Assembly: GCA_022841625.1 (NCBI GenBank)
Contig: JALHRD010000004.1
Location: 124,001 to 188,000, forward strand
Source of the DNA: Xanthobacteraceae bacterium
GTDB taxonomy: Bacteria > Pseudomonadota > Alphaproteobacteria > Rhizobiales > Xanthobacteraceae
Direction of reading: 5' to 3'
Length of the DNA stretch: 64,000 bases
Shown here: positions 8,746 to 17,222 of the stretch, in pieces
Layout: each line of letters begins with the position of its first letter
Position numbering within the stretch: the stretch's first letter is position 1
Made by a program: the position numbers and the translations under genes
The notes under the pieces: model-generated
The model's input: only the letters and a program-made list of their open reading frames with translations
What the model was told of the DNA's origin: nothing
Databases searched by the model: none

Positions 8746-8806
8746 CGCGGGCCTCCCGATGGTTGAATTTGGTAACTAATGATGGTGAGACCTCCCGGTC
8801 GGGTCC

Positions 8807-8820
8807 TTGATTTGAATCAA
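8807..8820. promoter_or_regulatory. FNR/FixK box upstream of universal stress protein
   Basis: TTGATTTGAATCAA matches the canonical FNR consensus TTGAT-N4-ATCAA in both half-sites. It lies about 110 bp before the apparent start of the stress-protein gene at 8923, and about 68 bp upstream of the divergent oxygenase start at 8745. Confidence 0.7.
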
Positions 8821-8922
8821 TTCGCGTTTGGCCGGGCATGCATGACTTTGATTCAAGGCAGCGCGCGGTCGGCCGTTGCCGCGACTGCTTGCGATCTTCT
8901 TGTTGTGAACGGGGGGCACCAT

Positions 8923-9367
8923 ATGCCGATGCGTTCTCGTTGCAGCCGATAGTTCGACGCTCGCGAACAAAGCAGTTAAGCAAAGCGTTTCACTGACAAA
9001 AGCCCTGAATGCTCCGGTGATCGTGGTCGCCGTGACCGAAGCCTGGTCCGCGTTGGATATGGGGCGGGCGGCCCGTCACGGGGACCTTAATCCGGTTGGC
9101 CAGGACGAAGAACTGACCGCCGCGGCCGCTAAGGGAGCGCTCGACGGGGAGGCGAAAATCGCCAAGTCGCACGGCATCGCGTGCGAGCTGATTCATGTGC
9201 GAGACCAACATCCCGCAGAGGGCATTGTCACGACTGCAACGGACAAGGGTTGCGACTTGATAGTGATGGCATCGCATGGCCGCCGTGGCATTGGCCGCGC
9301 CTTACTTGGCAGTCAGGCCAATGAAGTTCATGCGCATAGCAAGGTACCGGCGCTCGTTGTGCGATAA
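8923..9367 (+). pseudogene. Universal stress protein with N-terminal frameshift
   Basis: The UspA signature is clear at the C-terminus (ASHGRRGIGRALLGSQ, ending VPALVVR). Upstream homology (VLVAADSSTLANKAVKQS) continues in the same frame back to about 8933, but that frame has no start and meets a stop at 8906. An ATG at 8923, preceded by a G-run (8911-8916) at ribosome-binding distance, is in another frame and would join the conserved frame if one base near 8930-8932 were removed. So either the gene carries a one-base insertion, the sequence has an error, or a shortened protein starts at GTG 9017. The FNR-type box upstream fits oxygen-regulated stress proteins. Confidence 0.6.
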
Positions 9368-9438
9368 TTGCCTTGAGGCCATCATTCATCGCGTCCGCGG
9401 TGTCGTTTACCGTGGGCGAATTGCTCGAACATAATTCC

Positions 9439-9528
9439 AAAAAGGGGCAACCGGCTTTCGGAAAAGATTATGCTCAACCAACGAAGTTAGACCATGATCC
9501 GATTCAATGGAATCGGATCATGGTCTAA
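9439..9528. repeat. Rhizobiales-type palindromic intergenic repeat
   Basis: A left part (9439-9480) resembles the AACCGG...TTCGGA...ATTATGCTC style REP sequences I recall from Bradyrhizobium relatives. It is followed by a perfect 19-bp inverted repeat (arms 9487-9505 and 9510-9528) around a 4-base AATG loop. The right arm contains the stop codon (9525-9527) of the minus-strand regulator. Lying between convergent genes, it may also act as a bidirectional terminator. Confidence 0.75.
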
Positions 9529-10184
9529 ACGTCGGAGAGCCATCCGCGCACAAGCGCGTGGCGAATGAGTTCGACGCGGGTCTTGAGCCCGAGCTTTTCC
9601 ATACCGCGCGCCTTGTAGGTCTCGACCGACTTCACGCCGATGTCGAGTTTGCTTGCAGTTTCCTTATTTGAATAGCCCCTAGCGGCGAACTTCAGGACGG
9701 AATCTTCCCGGTCGGTCAGCATCGATGTGCCCGCTTCGGACTCAGTCGGGCGCGTCGTGTCCGCTCTTGAATTGAGTGCGTGCTTGGCGATCGCCGGGTC
9801 GATATATATGCCGCCGGCCAGCACCGCGCGAATTGCCGGGATGGCAGTTTCGAGGACGTTCCGTTTCAGCATGTATCCGCGTGCTCCCGCACGCAGGGCG
9901 TGGTTCACATGGGCGCGATCTTCGTGCTGCGAGAATATCAAAACGCGAATAGAGGCAGTCTGCTCCGCAAGGCGGTGCAACAAGCCGATACCCGATAGCG
10001 CGGGCATCGAAATGTCGACGATGGCGAGGTCGAGTGCGGTCTCGCGAATCTGCCTGAGCGCTTCCAGCCCGGTGGCGGCGGTGCGCACGACCTCCAGATC
10101 GTCCTGGGTTTCAATGAGGGTGCGCAGCCCCACAACGACGACCGGATGATCGTCCGCAAGCAGGATACGTTTCTTTTCAATCAC
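9525..10184 (-). CDS. NarL/FixJ-family response regulator
   Basis: 219 residues: receiver domain with acidic DD (11-12), phospho-acceptor D57 (AIVDISMP) and a LuxR-type helix-turn-helix at the C-terminus (LTDREDSVLKFAARGYSNKE...VKSVETYKARGMEKL). Its start overlaps the stop of the upstream sensor kinase gene by 4 bp, so the two form a translationally coupled pair. Targets are unknown. Confidence 0.92.
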   Translation of the reverse strand: MIEKKRILLADDHPVVVVGLRTLIETQDDLEVVRTAATGLEALRQIRETALDLAIVDISMPALSGIGLLHRLAEQTASIRVLIFSQHEDRAHVNHALRAGARGYMLKRNVLETAIPAIRAVLAGGIYIDPAIAKHALNSRADTTRPTESEAGTSMLTDREDSVLKFAARGYSNKETASKLDIGVKSVETYKARGMEKLGLKTRVELIRHALVRGWLSDV

Positions 10185-12223
10185 GCAACCATGATCTCCC
10201 GCTCCAGTGGAATGCGAACGAACAGGCCAGTGCCGACACCGACTGTTGATTCTACTTCGAGCCCGCCGCCGATCAGCGATAGGCGCTCGCGCATGCCGGC
10301 GAGGCCGAGGCCGCGGTTCCTATTCTTGGTCTGCTGCAAGGACTCGATATCGAAGCCGCAGCCATTGTCTTGGATTATCAGGCGCAGTTCCGGCCCATCG
10401 AGGTCGATGACAACGTTGACGAATGTCGGCTGTTTGGCGTGTTTGGCGACATTTGTTAGCGCCTCCTGAACCGTCCGATAGACGGCGGTGCTGACTTCGT
10501 TCGAGAGCTGATTGACTCGTTTGTTGCCGCAAAAGAAATCCGCTGCGATGCCAAAATGTGCGCCCCATTCCGTCACGTGACCGGCAAGGGTATCGATCAG
10601 GCCGACGTCATCGATGGAAGCGGGCCGCAGTTCTTGGGCGATGCGGTGGAGGACTTTGCTCATATTGCCGAGCTTGTCATGGAGGCTGTGGATTCGATCG
10701 CGGCTGGTATCGCTGACCAATGGTTCGAGCGATTTCAATTCCATCATGGCGGCTACGACGAATTGGCCGGTCTGGTCGTGCAGGTCCCGCGCAAGACGTT
10801 CCCGCTCTCGTTCCTGCGCCTGCATCAGGCGACGCTGGAGTTCGTCGCGTTCGCCGAGGATCTCGGAGAGACGGCTTTTTGCAAGTTCCTGCGCAGTGTG
10901 GTCAACAAATGTAACGATCGTCAGTTCGCCCGCGCTCGTCTTGATAGTGCTTGCGCGGATATCGATTGAAAATTCTGTGCCATCCTTGCGGAGCCAGCTG
11001 GGCTTTGCGCCGGTGCCGACTACGCTTGCAAGCGGCGCGGCCTCGCGATTTTGTCGGTGCTCGGCGGATCTGAATCTTGCAGGCAAAAGCATATCAACCG
11101 ACTGGCCGATCAGTCCGTCGCGACTGTAGCCGAATATCCGCTCAGCCGGTGCGTTGAGATAGACAATGGAGCCCTGGCTATCGATGACGGCAATGCCATC
11201 CGATGCGGATTCGGCAATCGTCTGAAACTGTTGTTGGCTTAGCCTTCGCTCGACGATGGCAGCGGTTTGCAAGGCGCCCAATTTGGTTGCGAGCCATCGC
11301 TCCAGTTTGCGCGCGGCGGCGGCGGCAATGAGCAGAATGAAGACGCTGAAAGCCGCCAGACAACTCAGCGCCAATCTCGTTGGCGCTGCGAGTGCGCGAT
11401 CGGGAACCGCGACCGCCGCGGTCCATCCGGTGACCCACGAGCGCTCGTAGAAATAGGTTGCGGGCGTCCCATCGTGGAGTGTTCCGGCAAGCCGGCCGAC
11501 GGGTGGCGCGGCGCGATCGGTTGTGTTTGGGGTCCCTGGAATGATCTGGCCGGTGTAATCGTCGTGTTTTGCCGAATGCGCAACTGTTCGACCCTCTCGA
11601 TCGATGACGGTTGCAACCCAATCCGATCCCAAATCCAAGTCGCGCAAAATGCCGGCGACGGCGTCGGTGCTTTGAACGAGCGCAACGGCATAGCGCGGTT
11701 CCGTCTCGCGATTGATCGGAACCATCGTAATTGTAACGGCCATTTTCTGTAGCTGGCCGAAAAAGACGCCGGAAACTTGCGGTTCCCTTGTAGCGAGCAC
11801 GTTTCGTGCGGTCTGAGTTACGATCGGTGATGCTTTCGGTGCCACCAAGGCGTCGAATGCAAAAGCGGTATGGACCGCCAGTTCATCGCGTTGCAGGTCG
11901 CGCAATGAAATGTAAACGCCCAATTCCGTGGAGGCTTGAACGGCTTGGCGATGGAATCCTTGCAGATCCCCGGCTTGCAAGGGTGGGGAACTGGCCAGCG
12001 CCGTGAGCATACGCTGCGTGTCGTTCATGGAACGATTGAGCGTTTGGACAACGCTTCGCAAGTTGCGCACGGCGCGGGCTTCGATTTCTTCGCGCGCGGC
12101 ATTCGACCAGCTACCTGCATACCACGCGGCAAACAGCAGGCCGGGAACGAGCGCCAGCAAGATCACCGCTGCGAGCAAAACGCGGATCACGTCGCCGCCG
12201 CCTTTAAACGTTCGATTACGCAA
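10181..12223 (-). CDS. Membrane-bound HisKA_3 (NarX/DegS-type) sensor kinase
   Basis: The 680-residue kinase has a transmembrane helix (about 12-34), an extracytoplasmic sensor region (about 35-275, probably Cache-like), a second helix (about 280-300), a PAS domain (about 335-445), a HisKA_3 dimerisation domain with the phospho-acceptor in LARDLHDQTGQ (H482) and a C-terminal HATPase (QDNGCGFD, GLGLAGMRERL). It pairs with the response regulator gene whose start overlaps its stop. The longest frame begins with TTG at 12223; GTG at 12190 is an alternative, so residue numbers could shift by 11. Confidence 0.9.
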   Translation of the reverse strand: MRNRTFKGGGDVIRVLLAAVILLALVPGLLFAAWYAGSWSNAAREEIEARAVRNLRSVVQTLNRSMNDTQRMLTALASSPPLQAGDLQGFHRQAVQASTELGVYISLRDLQRDELAVHTAFAFDALVAPKASPIVTQTARNVLATREPQVSGVFFGQLQKMAVTITMVPINRETEPRYAVALVQSTDAVAGILRDLDLGSDWVATVIDREGRTVAHSAKHDDYTGQIIPGTPNTTDRAAPPVGRLAGTLHDGTPATYFYERSWVTGWTAAVAVPDRALAAPTRLALSCLAAFSVFILLIAAAAARKLERWLATKLGALQTAAIVERRLSQQQFQTIAESASDGIAVIDSQGSIVYLNAPAERIFGYSRDGLIGQSVDMLLPARFRSAEHRQNREAAPLASVVGTGAKPSWLRKDGTEFSIDIRASTIKTSAGELTIVTFVDHTAQELAKSRLSEILGERDELQRRLMQAQERERERLARDLHDQTGQFVVAAMMELKSLEPLVSDTSRDRIHSLHDKLGNMSKVLHRIAQELRPASIDDVGLIDTLAGHVTEWGAHFGIAADFFCGNKRVNQLSNEVSTAVYRTVQEALTNVAKHAKQPTFVNVVIDLDGPELRLIIQDNGCGFDIESLQQTKNRNRGLGLAGMRERLSLIGGGLEVESTVGVGTGLFVRIPLEREIMVA

Positions 12224-12305
12224 GGTTGCTCCGGAAATTGAAGTATTGACCTATCACAACCTCGCTCGACGTCATTGATGACGCGTGGACGTAAGGGGCG
12301 TCGCG

Positions 12306-12380
12306 CGTATATGATTGGATAAATTATTGATATGAAAAGAATTTATTTAAAAAAATACGATAAATTAATGTTGATAACTA
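12306..12380. other. AT-rich intergenic stretch upstream of the sensor kinase operon
   Basis: The gap 12224-12485 contains a strikingly AT-rich run (12306-12380) in an otherwise GC-rich window. Between it and the kinase start lies a small dyad, CGTCAT-TG-ATGACG (12270-12283). A promoter for the kinase-regulator operon is likely here, but I cannot define -10/-35 elements. Confidence 0.35.
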
Positions 12381-12485
12381 TCGCAGGTTGCCCTCCGCCG
12401 GCAGCGCGGGGCGCCCTTTCGGTTGTGATTCGCGCCGGCGCGCTCGGTGTCGCTTGCGACGTCTTTCCCGCCTGGGGCGAGATCG

Positions 12486-13298
12486 TTATTTCAGGCCGGC
12501 GGCACGCTGAAGCCGCGACAAATCGAGAATTGTCAGGCTGCCCTTCTGAATATCGATCAGGCCTGAAAGGCGCAGCATATTCATCACACGGTTGACGTGA
12601 ACCGGCGTGAGACCGACGGCGTCGGCGATTTGCAGTTGGCGCAGAGGGAATTCAAAGGTGAGGTTGTGCACCATGCCGCGTGCGCCCAGCCGTTCCATCA
12701 ATTGTAGGATCAGCGAGGCGATCTTTTCTTCCGCGGAGCGTTGGCCGAGATCGGCGAGCCTCTGATAGGCGGCATTGTTCTCGGCGATACACATTTTCAT
12801 GAAACTATCGAGCAGATGAGGGTCGCCGGCCACCTTGCTCCGGAGTTCCGCATTCTTGATCGACCCATAACGGACTTCCGTGATGGCCTCGACATGGAAC
12901 GCCATGCTTTGCTGAAACGCGGAAACCGCGGAAAATAAATCGCCCGGCAGTAGAAACGATAAGACTTGACGGCGGCCGTCGGAAAGCCTCGCAACGCGGC
13001 AGGCCCAGCCTTCGCATACGACAAAGGTGTCCTCGGTGGCCTCGCCGCGCATATAGATGTTTCGACGGGCTGATACTTTTCGGTGCGATGGCGTGAATGC
13101 AAGCTGGTGTTTCTTCAGTTGTTCTCCAAAGTCACCCAACAGGATTTCGAAGGGAGCCGGCTCGCTCGCTCTCGCCGGGGCATGTGATGCTGCCAAGTGG
13201 CTGGCGGGCAATTCTGGGCTGGACCGTCGGAGACCGCCGGACAGAACGTCGGCTTTACCGGCCTCCGGTCTGAAGCTGCTCGGTTCCAAATTGCTCAT
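12486..13298 (-). CDS. Crp/Fnr-family transcriptional regulator
   Basis: About 270 residues from the ATG at 13298 (MSNLEPSS); a 12-residue upstream extension is possible. The N-terminal part is a cyclic-nucleotide-binding-like beta barrel (YMRGEATEDTFVVCEGWACR, LLPGDLFSAVSAF) and the C-terminal part a winged helix (LRQLQIADAVGLTPVHVNRVMNML). The recognition helix lacks the E-x-x-S-R pattern of FNR/FixK, and there is no N-terminal Cys cluster, so it should not read the TTGA-N6-TCAA boxes of this window. The effector is unknown. Confidence 0.88.
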   Translation of the reverse strand: MSNLEPSSFRPEAGKADVLSGGLRRSSPELPASHLAASHAPARASEPAPFEILLGDFGEQLKKHQLAFTPSHRKVSARRNIYMRGEATEDTFVVCEGWACRVARLSDGRRQVLSFLLPGDLFSAVSAFQQSMAFHVEAITEVRYGSIKNAELRSKVAGDPHLLDSFMKMCIAENNAAYQRLADLGQRSAEEKIASLILQLMERLGARGMVHNLTFEFPLRQLQIADAVGLTPVHVNRVMNMLRLSGLIDIQKGSLTILDLSRLQRAAGLK

Positions 13299-13650
13299 CG
13301 GTTGTCGCGCGCCCCACAGCGGCCCAACAAGCAAAAGCTATTATCCTAAGTTGGCAAATTAGATTGGCGTGAGTTCCCGCGCGCCATGTCAGAGGTTTCC
13401 TGACGTGTCAGGCTGCCCGATGGCGAAGGTGGCTTCGCGGGGCCGGCTGCGGCATTTGCGGCAATTTCTGAGCTAGGCGAATCATGGCGGCCTGTGGAAT
13501 AAGCCGATGGTAGTAAGGATTTAGTCCCTAGTCCTGAGGAGCAGCTTATCGGTTGGTTTGGTCGAGCGATGCGTCCCCTGAAGTTGATTGAACGCGTCCA
13601 TCAGGCTCTTGCGCCGCCACTTGGCGGAATGATTGCGCTTACCCCCGACC
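13299..13650. other. Intergenic region, no gene recognised
   Basis: About 350 bp between the divergent Crp/Fnr gene and the next plus-strand gene. I see no convincing coding frame. A weak pairing (ATAAGC near 13500 with GCTTAT near 13546, enclosing GGATTTAGTCCCTAGTCC) could be a structured leader or small RNA, but support is thin. Confidence 0.3.
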
Positions 13651-13905
13651 ATGACCGACCGGCCTGCATTCAGCGAATTTGGCAAGACCGCCGCGAAATG
13701 GCGCGATCTTGCGGAGAAGCGTAGGGACTATCTTGCCGAACTCCACCGAAGCGGACGTTGGCGCCGCTATTACGAGGAGGACCGCCTGTTGGAGCGAATG
13801 CGGGCCGTTACGGCGGTTTGCGAGCGCTGGACGGAAGTCGTAGAACAACACCAGCAGGTCCTATCGGAGATCGAAGCGCTAGGCGCAAAGCGCGATGCGG
13901 CCTGA
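13651..13905 (+). CDS. Small conserved hypothetical protein (TIGR03809-like)
   Basis: 84 residues from ATG 13651 (MTDRPAFSEFG). The charged helical pattern AAKWRDLAEKRRDYLAELHRSG followed by RWRRYYEEDRLLERM matches the small Bradyrhizobiaceae family I recall as TIGR03809; the name is from memory. No signal peptide or membrane segment is seen and the function is unknown. It precedes the flavin oxidoreductase gene by 35 bp and may be co-transcribed with it. Confidence 0.65.
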   Translation: MTDRPAFSEFGKTAAKWRDLAEKRRDYLAELHRSGRWRRYYEEDRLLERMRAVTAVCERWTEVVEQHQQVLSEIEALGAKRDAA

Positions 13906-13940
13906 GTGTCGTTGTATCGCTTCAGCATTGTAGAGATTTC

Positions 13941-15044
13941 ATGGTCAGCGCTCTGTTCTTGCCGATTCGGCTTGCCGATCTCGAGCTTGCCAACCGGATT
14001 GTGGTTTCCCCGATGTGTCAGTACAGCGCCAATGACGGCGTGGCGTCCGACTGGCATCTGACCCATCTCGGCTCGCTCGCCAATTCCGGCGCCGGCCTGG
14101 TGATCGCCGAAATGACCGATGTGGAGCGGCGCGGTCGCATCAGCCATGGCTGTCTCGGTCTTTACTCCGATGCCTGCGAGGCGGCGCTCACCCGCGTCGT
14201 CGACCATTGCCACCGGATCGGCACCGCTAAAATCGGCGTCCAACTTGCCCATGCCGGGCGCAAGGGCTCCGCGCGCATGCCGTGGGAGGCGCGCGGGCAG
14301 GGCGGCACCGCAGCGCCCGATCCATGGCAGACCATTGCGCCGTCCGCTGTTCCCTTCGGCGCCGATTGGGCGGCGCCGCGGGCGATGACGCAGGAGGACA
14401 TCGACAGTGTTCGCGCAGCCTTTGCCATGGCGGCGCGGCGCGCCGTAAGGTGCGGTTTCGACGCCATTGAGCTGCACATGGCGCACGGTTACTTGCTGCA
14501 TAGTTTCATCTCGCCCCTGTCGAACCGGCGCAACGATGAATATGGCGGCACGCTGAAAGGGCGCATGCGTTTCCCGCTGGAAGTCGCGCGGGTAGTGCGC
14601 GCCGAGGTGCCGAAAGCGACGCCGGTTGGCGCGCGTATCACCGGCACCGATTGGGTCGAAGGCGGGTTGACGGTCGACGATGCGGTGGTGTTTGCGCGCG
14701 CGCTCAAGACCGCGGGCTTTGACTATGTCGACGTGTCGTCGGGCGCAATCACCGCCGAGGCGCAGCGCGCGCCGACGCCTGGGTTCAACCTGCCGTTCGC
14801 CGAAAAAGTGAAGCATGAGGTCGGGATCGCAACCCGCACGGTCGGCTTGATCGCGACCCCGAAGCAGGCCGAAGCGGTTGTCGCCGACGGCAAAGCCGAC
14901 ATGGTGGCGCTGGGGCGGGCGTTTCTCGACGATCCGCATTGGGGCTGGCACGCAGCCGCGGCGCTTGGCGCATCGGTCGCGCGACCCAAGCAATACGCGC
15001 GTGCCGACCCGAAGACCTGGCCGGGCGCGTGCTACCGCGACTGA
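13941..15044 (+). CDS. NADH:flavin oxidoreductase, Old Yellow Enzyme family (YqjM-like)
   Basis: 367 residues from ATG 13941. A TIM-barrel ene-reductase binding FMN: C26 and Y28 in SPMCQYSA are the redox-tuning Cys and Tyr of the YqjM class, and H179/H182 (ELHMAHGYLLH) are the substrate-anchoring pair. The phosphate-binding end (GLIATPKQAE, ADMVALGRAFLDDP) is intact. Members reduce activated C=C bonds with NAD(P)H. It lies 13 bp upstream of a drug/metabolite permease gene on the same strand. A longer in-frame extension to 13758 overlaps the upstream gene and is not credible. Confidence 0.92.
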   Translation: MVSALFLPIRLADLELANRIVVSPMCQYSANDGVASDWHLTHLGSLANSGAGLVIAEMTDVERRGRISHGCLGLYSDACEAALTRVVDHCHRIGTAKIGVQLAHAGRKGSARMPWEARGQGGTAAPDPWQTIAPSAVPFGADWAAPRAMTQEDIDSVRAAFAMAARRAVRCGFDAIELHMAHGYLLHSFISPLSNRRNDEYGGTLKGRMRFPLEVARVVRAEVPKATPVGARITGTDWVEGGLTVDDAVVFARALKTAGFDYVDVSSGAITAEAQRAPTPGFNLPFAEKVKHEVGIATRTVGLIATPKQAEAVVADGKADMVALGRAFLDDPHWGWHAAAALGASVARPKQYARADPKTWPGACYRD

Positions 15045-15057
15045 TTGGTCGTCCCGC

Positions 15058-15903
15058 ATGGACACATTCGTCTTTGTTGCGGTGCTGTTTGCCGCATTGT
15101 GTCACGCCGGCTGGAATGCCGCCGTCAAGCGTGGGCTCGACCCGCTCGCGACCACGATCTCGATTTCAATTGGCGCAGCCGCCGTCGGCCTGGCAATGCT
15201 CCCGTTCACCGGATTGCCACACGATCCAGCCTGGTCCTGGATTATCGCCTCGGTGTTGATCCACCTTGTCTATTTTGCGGCCTTGATTGAAAGTTATGTC
15301 GCCGGCGATATGGGGTTGGTTTATCCGCTGGCGCGCGGCGCGGCGCCATTGATGACCGCCTTGGCGGCGGCTGCGTTACTTGACGAGCGCCTTTTGCTCC
15401 TGGGTTGGTTCGGCATTGTCGTACTGGCCGCAGGCGTTTTGCTGCTGTCGCTGCGCGCCAGCCGCGATCTTGCGAAACTGGATCGGCGCGCCATCGGTTT
15501 TGCCCTCCTGACCGCGGTGACAATCTGCGCTTATACCGTCGTCGACGGCATCGGTGCGCGCCGCGCCGGCAGCGCGCATGCCTACACCGCCACGATGTTT
15601 TTCGGCATTGGCATCGCAATGGCGCTGTATGGGCTGGCCCGGCGTGGGGTCGGGATCTTTGCGTCGATGTCGCAGCATTGGGGGCTGGGTCTGGGCGGCG
15701 GGGCGATGCAGGTGACATCCTACGGAATTGCGATCTGGGCGATGACAGTCGCGCCAATTGCGCTGGTCGGCGCCTTGCGCGAGACCAGCGTGTTGTTTGG
15801 AGCGATCATCGCTGTGGTGTTTTTGAAGGAGCCGCTGTTGCTGCCGCGGGTCGCCGCCGCATTTCTGATTGTTTGCGGATTGGTGTTGATCCGGCTGAGT
15901 TAG
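15058..15903 (+). CDS. EamA/DMT-superfamily permease
   Basis: 281 residues with about ten hydrophobic segments arranged as two EamA repeats, the second ending in VLFGAIIAVVFLKEPLLLPR, a typical final-helix pair. It starts 13 bp after the ene-reductase stop, so the two are probably co-transcribed. DMT permeases export or import small metabolites; the substrate is not deducible. Its stop is 1 bp from the convergent glycosyltransferase stop. Confidence 0.88.
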   Translation: MDTFVFVAVLFAALCHAGWNAAVKRGLDPLATTISISIGAAAVGLAMLPFTGLPHDPAWSWIIASVLIHLVYFAALIESYVAGDMGLVYPLARGAAPLMTALAAAALLDERLLLLGWFGIVVLAAGVLLLSLRASRDLAKLDRRAIGFALLTAVTICAYTVVDGIGARRAGSAHAYTATMFFGIGIAMALYGLARRGVGIFASMSQHWGLGLGGGAMQVTSYGIAIWAMTVAPIALVGALRETSVLFGAIIAVVFLKEPLLLPRVAAAFLIVCGLVLIRLS

Positions 15904-15904
15904 A

Positions 15905-16540
15905 TCAGTGTGAAAACTCATCCGATAGGCCGAGGCCGCGCAGCCGCGGCAAGTCCTCGGGCCGATCGACATCCCACAACGTTGCCGGTTCCTGCCAGCT
16001 GAGGCGGTGGTGGCGCATACGCTGACGGGTTTCCGCCATCACTGCATCAGTGCTCCATGGCATTTTCGTAAACAATGCCGGCACGGGATGGCGCATGCCG
16101 ATCAAGACGTAGCCGCCATCCTCGGCCGGAAAAATCACGGCATCGCAGCCATTGCGCAGGAGTTTGGCCGCCTTGCGCAAATGCATCGGCGTCATGGCGG
16201 GACAATCGGCGCCAACGACAAGTGTGGGACCAGTCGACGCTGCGAGCGCGGCCAGCATGCGGGCGCCAAGATCACCGTCGGGCTGGCGGGCCAGCGCGAT
16301 ATCATGGCGGCTGCGCAGCGCTTGAAACGTCGGGTGGGTTTCGTCTGGCGACGTCCATATCGTAATCGGGCCGATGCTGGCGGCGCATGCGGTGTCGACA
16401 ATCCGTTCGGTCAGCCGCGCTTGCAGCCGCGCGGCGCGGTCGGCGCCTAGCGCCGGAATGAGCCGCGTCTTGGCAAATCCTGCGACCGGCGCTTTGGCCA
16501 ATATTGCGATCGCGGTTGGCTCAGCCTTCGTCATATCCAT
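15905..16540 (-). CDS. TIGR04282-type glycosyltransferase (DUF2064)
   Basis: 211 residues. The N-terminus IAILAKAPVAGFAKTRLIPALG and the GADCPAMTP and DAVIFPAEDGGYVLIGM segments match the DUF2064/TIGR04282 nucleotide-sugar transferase-like family, annotated in databases as arsenosugar biosynthesis glycosyltransferase because it accompanies arsS. It is the last gene of a minus-strand set arsS - GT2 - this gene, and overlaps the GT2 gene by 20 bp. The enzymatic role in this organism is inferred only. Confidence 0.85.
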   Translation of the reverse strand: MDMTKAEPTAIAILAKAPVAGFAKTRLIPALGADRAARLQARLTERIVDTACAASIGPITIWTSPDETHPTFQALRSRHDIALARQPDGDLGARMLAALAASTGPTLVVGADCPAMTPMHLRKAAKLLRNGCDAVIFPAEDGGYVLIGMRHPVPALFTKMPWSTDAVMAETRQRMRHHRLSWQEPATLWDVDRPEDLPRLRGLGLSDEFSH

Positions 16541-17216
16541 ATTGCCGTGCCAGTGTTGCCGGATTGGCGCCGAAGAAATAGGCGAGCCGCAACCGCCACA
16601 TCAAGACGATCGTTGGGACGATGCCGTGGGCTTCCCACCGTCGGCCGGATGTGACGACGCACTCTTTCAGGCACAGCGGACGATCCGCGCGCTTGAGGCG
16701 CTTTGACAGCGCGATGTCCTCCATCAGGGGAATCTCGGGAAATGCGCCGGCGGCGTAAAATGCCGCGCGCCGAACAAAAATCGCCTGGTCCCCGGTCGCA
16801 ATTCCGGTGAGGCGCGAGCGCCAGTTCATCATCGATGCGACAAGCCGGAGTGCCGGATGCCGCCCAGCGATCCGCACGTCGAAGCGCCCCCAATTTCGGC
16901 CATTGCGGGCCAGTCCGCCACACACCAGCGCTACGGCTTCGCGCGGTAGCCGGGTATCGGCGTGCAGAAACAATAGGACATCGCCGGAGGCTTTGGCGGC
17001 GCCGGCATTCATCTGCAATGCTCGTCCGCGTGGCGCCGCGATAACATGATCTGCGTGCGCCTGCGCGCGCTGCACCGTGGCGTCCTGGCTGCCACCGTCG
17101 ACCACGATGAGTTCAACGCCGTCCTGGCGCAGTTCGGTCAGCGCGTTGAGCGCGGAGGCGATACCGTCGCCTTCGTTCAGCACCGGGATGACAATGGAAA
17201 GCCGTGTGATCGCCAC
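16521..17216 (-). CDS. TIGR04283-type family 2 glycosyltransferase
   Basis: 231 residues with the GT-A start LSIVIPVLNEGDGIASAL, the nucleotide-binding ELIVVDGGSQDAT and the metal-binding region LLFLHADTRLP. It belongs to the arsS-associated TIGR04283 group. It starts 6 bp after the arsS stop and overlaps the next glycosyltransferase by 20 bp, indicating an operon with coupled translation. Confidence 0.86.
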   Translation of the reverse strand: MAITRLSIVIPVLNEGDGIASALNALTELRQDGVELIVVDGGSQDATVQRAQAHADHVIAAPRGRALQMNAGAAKASGDVLLFLHADTRLPREAVALVCGGLARNGRNWGRFDVRIAGRHPALRLVASMMNWRSRLTGIATGDQAIFVRRAAFYAAGAFPEIPLMEDIALSKRLKRADRPLCLKECVVTSGRRWEAHGIVPTIVLMWRLRLAYFFGANPATLARQYGYDEG

Positions 17217-17222
17217 GGAAAA

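Noticed and set aside
12246-12259. TTGACCTATCACAA as a further FixK/FNR box upstream of the sensor kinase
   Set aside because: The right half-site reads ACAA rather than TCAA or GCAA, and the kinase context gives no independent support.
12332-12595. Plus-strand open frame of 87 codons starting in the AT-rich gap
   Set aside because: It runs antisense into the Crp/Fnr gene and its second half is a shadow of that gene.
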